DNA of 64,000 nucleotides, taken from NCBI RefSeq assembly GCF_029109325.1, contig NZ_JAQKQJ010000021.1:52377-116376 (forward strand), read 5' to 3'. Both the position numbers and the translations under genes were made by a program. Positions 52,010 through 59,603 of the stretch are shown here, in pieces. This DNA comes from Nodosilinea sp. PGN35 (GTDB lineage: Bacteria > Cyanobacteriota > Cyanobacteriia > Phormidesmidales > Phormidesmidaceae). The notes under the pieces are model-generated. The model was not told the DNA's origin. It saw nothing but the letters and a program-made list of their open reading frames with translations, and ran no database searches. Each line of letters opens with the position of its first letter. The stretch's first letter is position 1.

Positions 52010-55000
52010 CTCGACGCCGGGGCCTGGTTATTCAAGTTGGTGCCCGCGCCTTCGTCCAGGTTGTACTGGGCCTTGAGGGTGCCGACGTAGAGGTTGCCGT
52101 CCGCCACCAGCTGATCCCAAAAGCGCAGGCTGCTGATCAGGCCCTGGGCGCTGCCGCCGCTGGCCCCCACCGATTGCAGCGTCAGGCTGGTGTTGGGGGC
52201 AATGGTCTGGCTGCCGGCCCGATCGCCATCGACGTAGACATCCAGGCGATCGCCCACCGCCAGCACCGACACCCGGTGCCACTGCTGGGGCTTGAGCTGG
52301 TTGCTGTCGTTGCCCACAAAGCTGAGGGCGCTGGTGCCCTGGAGCCGACCGTTCACCAGCGCCAGCGAGCCGCCGCTGGTCTGGAGCAGCGTGCCATTTT
52401 CGGAGCTGGGGTTGACCCAGAACTCCAGGGCGTAGTTGCCCGCCAGGGCGATATTGGGCAGCGCCACGTAGTTGCCCGCGCCAATCTGTAGCGCCACCGG
52501 CTCCGGCACGTGCAGCCGCGACTGCTCATCCACCAGGGTCAAGGTGCGATCGCTCAGCCCGTTGTAGAACGGGTCGGCAGAGCTGACGTCGAAGGTGACC
52601 GCCGTCCCCGGCGCGCCGCTGAGGTTCACCTGCTGGAGCTGGTTCCAGGTGTTGCGATCGCTGGTAAAGACATAGTTTTGCCCCGCCACCGTCACCGTCA
52701 CATCGTTGGCCGGGCGGCTGGTCAAACCCAGGAATACAGGCGTGCTCGACCCTTGCAGCAGCACCTCCTGGTCAACCCTAAAGCCGTACTCATCCACCAG
52801 CCGCAGCCCCGCCTGAAACAGGCCCGAGTCGGCGATATTGACCGTGACGCGATCGCCCGCCGGGGTGACCGGCATCAGCACGTAGCCCTTGTTGATGCCG
52901 TCTTGAATGCCGTTTTCGGCGTTGTTCGCCCCTTGCAGCACCGTGCCGTTGGCCGCTCGAATGTTGGCGTACAAAAAGCCTTCCTGGTAGGCGTAGGCGG
53001 TGGTGGCGGCACCGCCATCGGCCTTCTCCACCCGATCCATCGAGACAATGCGGATCTCGACGGTCTCCAGCTGCTCCTGAATCTCATCGAGAATCGGCAG
53101 CAGGCTGATGGTGGCGCTGCTCTCCCCAGGCTGCACCACCACAAAATTTTCGATGACGTACTCCAGCCCGGCCCCGGTGGTGGTGGTCGAGCGCCCGGTC
53201 TCCAGGTTAATGCGCTTAAACCGCAGCTTGTCGCTGAGCAGCTCGATTTCCTCTGGCCCAAAGCTGCCCGTCACCACAATTTCGTACTTAATTGCCAGGC
53301 CGTTGCCCAAGGAGTACTCGTCGCGCTTAGAGCCCGGCACGGCCTCGTCGCCGTCGATCACATAGTTCTGGGTGGGGTTTTGCCAGTCCTTCAGCTGTAC
53401 CTTGACCTGGCCCACCTTATTGTTGTCCTGGTACTCCTCCTTGCTGCCGTAGAGCTGCTCCTGGGCGTGCTGCAACACCTCTAGCTCGTAGCGAATCGGC
53501 AGAATGATACCGTTGCGGTTGTGCAGTTCCCGCTGGGTAGGGCTGCCCGGAAAGACCGTGTAGTTGTTCCAAAACTCAATCTTTTCAACGTTGGTGGCCA
53601 CCACCTGGTTGGCCGCGTTGTTGCGATCGGTGACCGTAAACCGCATGGTGCCATCGGCCAGGGTTTCAGTCGCAATATTGAAGTCTGAGTACTCGCCCAC
53701 CACGCGCAGAGTGTCGAGACCGGCACCGCCGTCCACGGTGGTCTGCCCGGTAGCCGATCGCCAGCCGCTGCCCGTGGCCACCTTGATCTCCGCCACGTCC
53801 CGAGTGTTGGGGTTGAGGGTTGGGGCTCCGCCGTTGTTGGGGTCGGGGTGCGGCCCAACATCCCCATTAGAGACATCGCCGTAGACCAAAATGTCGTTGC
53901 CCGCGCCGCCCTCCAGCACATCGTTGCCGTTGCCGCCTTCGATATAGTCATCGCCATCGCCGCCGTAGAGCCGGTCGTTGCCCGCCCCGCCCCGCAGCAG
54001 GTCGTTGCCTGCCTCGCCGTAGAAGGTGTTGTCGCCGCCGCCGCTGCTGCCGTTGGCCAGGTCGGTCGTGACAATGTCATTCCCCGCCCCGGCGTAGACC
54101 GTATCATTGCCCTGGCGGGTGCGAATGGTGTCGCTGCCGCTGCCCGTGCGAATGGTGTCGCTGCCGCTGCCGCCGGTAACGACGTTGTTGCCGTTGTAGG
54201 CGTTGATGTCGTTGGTGCCCCCGGCCACCGTAATGATGTCAACGCCCTGGCTGCCGTGGATAACGTCGTTGCCCGAGCCGCTGGTGATGGTGTGGGTGCC
54301 GGTGTCGGGGTCGGCAAAGGCTCCGTTACCGGCGTAGATCGTGTTGTTGCCCTCGCCGCCGTGGAGGGTGTCGGCCCCCGCGTTGCCGTAGAGGGTGTCG
54401 TCACCGTCGCCGCCGTGGAGAGTGTCGTTGTCCGCGTCGCCGTAGAGGGTGTCGTTGCCCGCTTCGCCGTGGAGAGTATCGTCCCCCTCACCGCCGTAGA
54501 GGGTGTCGTTGCCATCGCCGCCAAAGACCAGGTCGTTGCCGCCTTCGGCGTAGACAAGATCGTCACCGCCAAAGACATAGATACCAAAGCGCCACTCGGT
54601 ATTATCTCCAACGCGGTAGAGATAGTTATTGGGGCCAGGATAGTCACCGTACCAGACATCGTTGCCGTCGCCGACGTTCCAAACGATGGTGATGCTGTTG
54701 CCAAACGAGTCGGAGTCAACACCGCCGTGGTAGCCTGGCCCCGCCCAGCCGTAGGGAGGCACATAGACCTGAAACGAGTCAGGAACGATCAGGATGTCGC
54801 CATCGGGAGGGTTGTCGAAGTCTGTAGAGAAGTTACCTATGGTGTAGAACGATCGAGTGCCCTCGTTGTCGTCAAATACGCCAGTGTCATCATCCGTAAC
54901 CTGTACAACGCCAGGGTTGCCTTCGTTAACGGTACCCAAGACAAATTCTTGCCCGGTTAAACTCTGTAGCTGAGTTGCGCTGGCCTCGATAGAACCGCTG

Positions 55001-55428
55001 GCTCTTTCTAGCTGCCAGTCGGCCCCAAGAACTGTGCCAGTCAGATCTTCTGAGGCAGCAATGTCAACGCCAAGCATCTGAGATAGCTCAGTAATAAAGG
55101 CTTCTCCGCCTGGCCCCGCCGCCACATTGCAGCCATAGATCAATAGATCAGCTCCTGGGGCTAAAGCCGCCTGCCAGCTCTGTAAATGCGCTGCATTGGT
55201 CTGTAATGTCGCTAAAGACAAAACAGTTTTACCCAGCATAATTGCGGCTTCGGCACCGTGGGAGAAAAGGTGAACCGCGTCCAGGTTTTGATGCCGACTG
55301 AGTACGTCAGCGATGTACTGCACCCCGTCTTCCCCAAAGGGAATGACGTAAACCTGGCCGTCAAAACTTTTCAGGGCCAGATTGTTTTGGGCAAGGGAAG
55401 CATCAATAAACGCGATGGACTGACTCAT
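51943..55428 (-). CDS. DUF4347-type N-terminal portion of the giant RTX surface protein
   Basis: 1,161 residues from ATG 55428; the last about 25 residues (Ala/Pro/Thr-rich) are a frameshift artefact. Residues 1-165 form a DUF4347 domain, with LFSHGAE (His57) and LLIYGCNVA (Cys100), a pair like the His/Cys dyad of caspase/gingipain-like folds; catalysis is unproven. RTX Ca2+-binding nonapeptides (GGDGNDTLY type) run from about 289 to 516. Calx-beta-like regions follow, then a LamG/concanavalin-like domain (about 990-1130). No N-terminal signal peptide, in keeping with type I secretion through the C-terminal signal that lies in the downstream frame. With the 89-bp insertion removed, the two parts make one 6,868-residue protein. 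Confidence 0.85.
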   Translation of the reverse strand: MSQSIAFIDASLAQNNLALKSFDGQVYVIPFGEDGVQYIADVLSRHQNLDAVHLFSHGAEAAIMLGKTVLSLATLQTNAAHLQSWQAALAPGADLLIYGCNVAAGPGGEAFITELSQMLGVDIAASEDLTGTVLGADWQLERASGSIEASATQLQSLTGQEFVLGTVNEGNPGVVQVTDDDTGVFDDNEGTRSFYTIGNFSTDFDNPPDGDILIVPDSFQVYVPPYGWAGPGYHGGVDSDSFGNSITIVWNVGDGNDVWYGDYPGPNNYLYRVGDNTEWRFGIYVFGGDDLVYAEGGNDLVFGGDGNDTLYGGEGDDTLHGEAGNDTLYGDADNDTLHGGDGDDTLYGNAGADTLHGGEGNNTIYAGNGAFADPDTGTHTITSGSGNDVIHGSQGVDIITVAGGTNDINAYNGNNVVTGGSGSDTIRTGSGSDTIRTRQGNDTVYAGAGNDIVTTDLANGSSGGGDNTFYGEAGNDLLRGGAGNDRLYGGDGDDYIEGGNGNDVLEGGAGNDILVYGDVSNGDVGPHPDPNNGGAPTLNPNTRDVAEIKVATGSGWRSATGQTTVDGGAGLDTLRVVGEYSDFNIATETLADGTMRFTVTDRNNAANQVVATNVEKIEFWNNYTVFPGSPTQRELHNRNGIILPIRYELEVLQHAQEQLYGSKEEYQDNNKVGQVKVQLKDWQNPTQNYVIDGDEAVPGSKRDEYSLGNGLAIKYEIVVTGSFGPEEIELLSDKLRFKRINLETGRSTTTTGAGLEYVIENFVVVQPGESSATISLLPILDEIQEQLETVEIRIVSMDRVEKADGGAATTAYAYQEGFLYANIRAANGTVLQGANNAENGIQDGINKGYVLMPVTPAGDRVTVNIADSGLFQAGLRLVDEYGFRVDQEVLLQGSSTPVFLGLTSRPANDVTVTVAGQNYVFTSDRNTWNQLQQVNLSGAPGTAVTFDVSSADPFYNGLSDRTLTLVDEQSRLHVPEPVALQIGAGNYVALPNIALAGNYALEFWVNPSSENGTLLQTSGGSLALVNGRLQGTSALSFVGNDSNQLKPQQWHRVSVLAVGDRLDVYVDGDRAGSQTIAPNTSLTLQSVGASGGSAQGLISSLRFWDQLVADGNLYVGTLKAQYNLDEGAGTNLNNQAPASRCSASRAATPTTPTPIAPRTPP
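51946..52023. repeat. 78-bp perfect direct repeat, frameshifting copy
   Basis: Identical to 51235-51312. It is embedded in an 89-bp segment bounded by CGACGCCGGGGCC at 51923-51935 and 52012-52024. 89 is not a multiple of 3, and this copy breaks the reading frame of the giant gene. Removing 51923-52011 rejoins the two frames without a stop. Confidence 0.9.
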
Positions 55429-55826
55429 GACAATTCAACCTTAGAGATGGCTCTAACTAGATCGAGACAGATTGGAACGCAGGCAAACCGGCGCGTAGGA
55501 TTCCGCCAGGGCAGGTACGCGCAGCAACTTGGTGGTTGAGGGCAATAACCTAGGTCATCAGTAGTGCTGAGCACTCTGTGGGGCTAGGTCTCAGGGGCAA
55601 AAACCAACAACGGTTAGAGAATCTTTTTAAAGAAAAAGTTGTGAACTAAAGTTGCGGACTAAAATGCTCAAAGCTTACTGAGGCTGGGCTTCATGACTGA
55701 AGTGAGAAGCCGCTTGCAAGACTTTGGGAGGAAAAATCTGGTGAGCTGACCGCCTAAGGAGCACCATCGGTCTAGGCATCAGGTCGGCGAAAAACGGTAT
55801 GGGTAACGGGTTGTAAAGGGATTGAG
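55429..55826. other. 398-bp upstream region of the giant surface gene
   Basis: No gene seen. Contains the palindromic AGTGCTGAGCACT at 55563-55575; a near copy AGTGCTGAGTACT lies at 55836-55848 in the end of the next gene. AAGG is 14 bases before ATG 55428. An A/T-rich tract near 55625-55645 (TTTTTAAAGAAAAAG) is a possible promoter zone or terminator for the neighbouring gene. Confidence 0.4.
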
Positions 55827-56534
55827 TTAGCTAACAGTGCTGAGTACTCGTTGTGGTTGAGCTTCACGCATGAGCCGCAGGGAGGGCTGAATAAACTTTT
55901 GATTGACCGTGTTGGTGTAATGTTCAACATCCTCTCGAATATGCCCAAAACACGAGGTCAAATAGTCACAGTTCTCTTCAACATTTTCGCTTTGCACAGC
56001 ATACCCATAGCGCCCGCCAAAGAGCACGATCGGGATGGTTTCGCCCTGCTTGGTTTGCAGCATGGCCTCGGTGAGAGCGAGCTGTAGGGGGGCGCGATCG
56101 CCCTTGTAAATCAAGTTGAGGGCCGCTCGGGCACAGCCCTCTTGCCAGGGGCCAGGGGCCAGCCAGGTGTCACAGACGTAGCGCCCGGCAGGATAGTCGG
56201 TGGGCAAATAGCCCCTCAGGTTGGTGGTAAAGCCCTGGTACTGCAACTTGGGAAACGCCCGCACATACTGCTGGGCCAGGCGGGGCGCTTGCAGATCGAG
56301 GTCGCCTTCGAGGGGCTCTACGATGACCACCTGGTTGCCCTCGGCAACGATGTTGATGCCGTTTTCAAAGAAGATTTGTGCCGCCCTCGGGGTGTAAACC
56401 GGGGCCCTCGAAAGTTCCCAATCGGCGGGGACTACACCGCTATATCTCAAAATATCGAGATTGAGCATGGCCGGATTTAGATCGGCAGCGGCGATCGCGA
56501 TCGCGCTGTCCTGCACCACAAAATTAAAGCCCAT
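55827..56534 (-). CDS. Unknown soluble protein between surface-protein genes
   Basis: 235 residues, no signal peptide or membrane segment. An N-terminal part with short beta strands (NFVVQDSAIAIAAADL, GINIVAEGNQVVIVEPLEGD) is followed by a more structured C-terminal half with aromatic and Cys residues (YVCDTWLAPGPWQEGC, ENCDYLTSCFGHI). No family recognised. Start ATG 56534 has a weak ribosome binding site. A palindrome CCGTAGTCCTACGG at 56568-56581, flanked by GTAT/ATAC, lies just upstream and may be its operator. It is flanked by about 400-bp gaps on both sides, so it is likely its own transcription unit. Confidence 0.7.
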   Translation of the reverse strand: MGFNFVVQDSAIAIAAADLNPAMLNLDILRYSGVVPADWELSRAPVYTPRAAQIFFENGINIVAEGNQVVIVEPLEGDLDLQAPRLAQQYVRAFPKLQYQGFTTNLRGYLPTDYPAGRYVCDTWLAPGPWQEGCARAALNLIYKGDRAPLQLALTEAMLQTKQGETIPIVLFGGRYGYAVQSENVEENCDYLTSCFGHIREDVEHYTNTVNQKFIQPSLRLMREAQPQRVLSTVS

Positions 56535-56952
56535 AGGAATTAACTTCTTACGACCCTCTGAGTATGCCCGTAGTCCTACGGTCGTATACCAGTAATCCCA
56601 CGGAGGCTACCCTTTTTAACCGTAAAGAATTGTGCAAATTTGCCTAAACAAATATGCGGAGAAACTGTATAACCAGGTCAGACAAAGTCCAGAAAAGAAG
56701 ACACCACAAAGCGGAGATTTGAAAGGGATCCAGATCTCCGCTTAACAGCACCGGTTTCAGCGAGTTGAAATTGATCAACAGCGGCACAGTTCGGTAAATT
56801 CCCCGAGGCTTTATCCCCAATTCACATTCCCAATTCACCTGTAGCATCAATGCCAAACAGGAGACGGGCAGAACCAGAGGGCAGCAGTCCATTCGGTTAA
56901 AACAGGTTTTTAGAAGCGGTTGAACGTTCAAACGTTTCTAAGGCCGCAGATT
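56535..56952. other. 418-bp intergenic region with hairpin, palindrome and repeat copy C
   Basis: No gene seen. AAGCGGAGAT (56709-56718) pairs with ATCTCCGCTT (56734-56743), 10 bp, followed on the minus strand by a T-rich stretch, a possible terminator for the beta-helix gene. The palindrome CCGTAGTCCTACGG is at 56568-56581. Bipartite motif copy C is at 56895-56937. Confidence 0.5.
56895..56937 (+). repeat. Bipartite interspersed motif, copy C
   Basis: GGTTAAAACA (56895-56904), 14-bp spacer, GTTGAACGTTCAAACGTTT (56919-56937). The spacer equals that of copy B, and the TGAACGTTCA core is shared. Confidence 0.5.
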
Positions 56953-59529
56953 TTACAGACAGGTTGGCCGGGCGATGTCGGTAAAGGCACCAGGGGCCGG
57001 GTTGAGGGCAACGGTGGCACCGTCATTGTTAAGGGACAGATTGTCGCGATCGCCCACTTCAAACAGGCCAGCGGTGACGTTGTCGAGGGTAATGGTCGGG
57101 GTGGTGGCGTTGCCAAAGGCAATGAAACAGACGCGGGCGGTGCCGTCGGCGGTGACCTGAATGGCTTGGCCCCCGGTGTTGTTGGCCAGCTGGTTTTGGC
57201 GGGCCTCCACCAGCAGCGTCTGGGCGTCGGTGGTGGCTAGCTCAATGCCGTTGCCGCCGTTGCCGGTAATGATGTTGTTGCCAATGCCCAGGGAGCCCAG
57301 CTCGGGCTTGGCGACAAACTCCTGCAGGGCCGAATCTCCGGCGGTGCTGACGATGCCCGCTCCGGCGTTGTTCACAATCTGGTTGTTGTCGATGTTGAAC
57401 TCCTGGGTGGCCGACTCGTTGGCGGCAATGCGAATACCAGCGCCAGCGTTGCGGGCGATCGCGCTCTCCCGCACCTGCACCTCCTGGAAGGAAATCAACC
57501 CCCCACCGGGGGTGCCGCCCACTACGCTCAGTCCGTCGCTGCCGTTGTCGGCAAGGGTGACACCCCGCAGGGTAATTTCTTGCCCGCCCAGGTTAGTGGC
57601 CCGAATCAACACCCCCTCGGCACTGTTGTTGCTGGCGCTGTTGGTAATCGTCGCGCCGGGGCTGAGGCCAAAGCTGGTGTTGACCGAGCTGCTGGGGCCA
57701 ATGAATACCTCCTGGTTCGGCACCTGGAAGGGGGGGGCTACGACCCCCTCGGCGGCCAGCTCAATGCCCACCCGGTTGCGATCGGCCTGAAAGCCCGCAA
57801 TGGTGGCCTGAATTGAGTTGATTGTGGTGGTATTGCGAATCAAAATGCCCTGGCCCGAGGTGGGGCCAGCCCCCTGGGCATCGCTCACCACGGTGTCAAA
57901 CAAAACGGCGCTGCCGCCGACATCGTCGAGAAAAATGCCCCGCTGCTGGGGGGCGGCAATCGTGTTGTTGCGTAGCTCAACGTTGCTAATGCTGCGCCCC
58001 AAAATGGCCGCCTCCCCCGGCGTATTCTCAAACCGAAAGCCCGCCAGCACGGTGCGGTTGCCCAGGGTGACGCCGTCGATGCGGGGGAAGCTGCCGTCGC
58101 CCGAGAAGGGCAGCTCGACTACAATGCCGTTGGCATAGTTGAGTTCGGGGGAAAAGGGCAGCCGCGCAGTAGTCGTCTCAAAGCCGGGGAAGGGCAGCCC
58201 CGCGAGCAGCTGGCGCGGCCCCTGGGAGAGCAGCTGCACCCGGTCGGGAATGGTCAGCGCCGGAATCAGCACATCCGCTGCGCCATCGACGTAGACTACG
58301 TCATTGCCGTCGCGGGCGGTGGCGTTGAGGGCCTCCTCGACGGTGCCAAAGGGGTTTTCAAAGGTGCCGTCGCCGCCGCCGCCGCCCAGCCGCACGTGCT
58401 GAAAGCGGTAGGCCTGCTCTTCTTCGGGGTTGATCAGAGGCTGCGACTCCTGGGTGCTAAAGGCCTCGGCCTGGGAGACAACAAACACAGCGACTTCGGG
58501 CAGGCGCACCGGGGGTTCTCCCAGCCGGGCGCGCACCTGATCAATTTCTGGAATCGGGGCCGCCGCGCGCACGCCGGGGAAGGTGGCCCCCACCGAAAAG
58601 ACCAGGCGGGTGCCAAACAGCCCGTCTCCCTGGAGCGCCAGGCCGGTGCTGAAGTTGGGGGTGAGGTCAGCGGCCAGCCGCAGCCGCCAGCCCAGGTAGC
58701 TGGGCAGGTTGGGGGCACCGTAGAGATAGACGCCGCCAAAGCCTTTGAGATCGCCATCGTCCCAGCGGGCCAGGGGGGTGCCCGCCTCGGCATCAAAACC
58801 GCCCAGGGCGGTTTCTCGCTGGAGCAGCCGCTGGCGCTGGCGCTGGGTTTCGAGCAGCAGCAGGTTGCCCTGAAAGCGGGTTGAGGTTTGCAGCCCGGTG
58901 TCGATGTCGATGGCGCTGAGGGTGCGATCGCGATCGCCCAGGGGCCAGTAGGCATTAAAGCGAAAATCCCAGTCGCGGCCCAGGCTCTCGTAGCCGGTGC
59001 CCAGCTGGTAGAAGGTGCTCGACCCCGTGCCCCGACCGTCGAGCCCCAGGTAGCCGCCGCGCACGCGCTCCGCCGTCTCGCTATAGCCGCGATAGCCCAG
59101 CAAAATGCCGCCGCCCAGGGTGTCGTCGCTGTTGACCAGCAGCCGCCCTTCCAAAAAGCCCAGCTCGTCGCCCACGGTTTGCCACAGGGGCACAAAGGCT
59201 TCAAAGCGGCCCAGGGCCGGGTAACTGCCGCTGGCGGTGCTGTAGCTGGCCCCCATGCGAGGGCGAACTCGTAGATCTGGCCCGGCGGCGCTGTCGAGGG
59301 AAACCTGCGCCAGGTCAAGCGGGATCAACTCGGGGGCCGTTACCCAGGATCTATCGGCAATATCGGCCAGAGATAGGTTGGGGCTAAAGCCCAGATCCAT
59401 CTGAGCCAGGCTCGACTCGGAGGATAAGGGTTCGTCTGGGCTGGCCAGCGCTGGGAGCATTACCCCCGGCAGCAGGGTACTGGCCAGGGCAAGGCTAAGG
59501 CATTTGATGGCAGAAGGTGTCATGGTCAT
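56953..59529 (-). CDS. Putative inverse autotransporter: outer-membrane barrel plus beta-helix passenger
   Basis: 858 residues. Signal peptide (about 1-29, ending LPALA). Residues about 85-330 alternate in a beta-barrel pattern (RMGASYSTASGSY, GRFEAFVPLWQ, GGILLGYRGY, FYQLGTGYESLG, FRFNAYWPLGD), resembling the intimin/invasin-type barrel. A linker (about 335-395) follows. Residues about 395-830 are a right-handed parallel beta-helix (GIFLDDVGGSAVLFDTVV, NNTIAAP, GAGIRIAANES, NNIITGNGGNGIELA). A C-terminal passenger after an N-terminal barrel is the inverse (type Ve) order. Start is ATG 59529 (ATG at 59523 also possible). It lies 74 bp downstream of the RTX gene at 59604, so may share a transcript. 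Binding partner unknown. Confidence 0.7.
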   Translation of the reverse strand: MTMTPSAIKCLSLALASTLLPGVMLPALASPDEPLSSESSLAQMDLGFSPNLSLADIADRSWVTAPELIPLDLAQVSLDSAAGPDLRVRPRMGASYSTASGSYPALGRFEAFVPLWQTVGDELGFLEGRLLVNSDDTLGGGILLGYRGYSETAERVRGGYLGLDGRGTGSSTFYQLGTGYESLGRDWDFRFNAYWPLGDRDRTLSAIDIDTGLQTSTRFQGNLLLLETQRQRQRLLQRETALGGFDAEAGTPLARWDDGDLKGFGGVYLYGAPNLPSYLGWRLRLAADLTPNFSTGLALQGDGLFGTRLVFSVGATFPGVRAAAPIPEIDQVRARLGEPPVRLPEVAVFVVSQAEAFSTQESQPLINPEEEQAYRFQHVRLGGGGGDGTFENPFGTVEEALNATARDGNDVVYVDGAADVLIPALTIPDRVQLLSQGPRQLLAGLPFPGFETTTARLPFSPELNYANGIVVELPFSGDGSFPRIDGVTLGNRTVLAGFRFENTPGEAAILGRSISNVELRNNTIAAPQQRGIFLDDVGGSAVLFDTVVSDAQGAGPTSGQGILIRNTTTINSIQATIAGFQADRNRVGIELAAEGVVAPPFQVPNQEVFIGPSSSVNTSFGLSPGATITNSASNNSAEGVLIRATNLGGQEITLRGVTLADNGSDGLSVVGGTPGGGLISFQEVQVRESAIARNAGAGIRIAANESATQEFNIDNNQIVNNAGAGIVSTAGDSALQEFVAKPELGSLGIGNNIITGNGGNGIELATTDAQTLLVEARQNQLANNTGGQAIQVTADGTARVCFIAFGNATTPTITLDNVTAGLFEVGDRDNLSLNNDGATVALNPAPGAFTDIARPTCL

Positions 59530-59603
59530 GGGGGTTGTGACCTCGGTTGGGGCGTGGGGGTAAGTTGTGGGCTGAGAATCTGGCCGCAGGCGGAGGGGCG
59601 GCC

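Noticed and set aside
52000..52030. Programmed ribosomal frameshift joining the two giant frames
   Set aside because: No slippery heptamer with a downstream structure is evident, and the break coincides exactly with a 78-bp duplicated segment. Insertion or assembly error explains it better.
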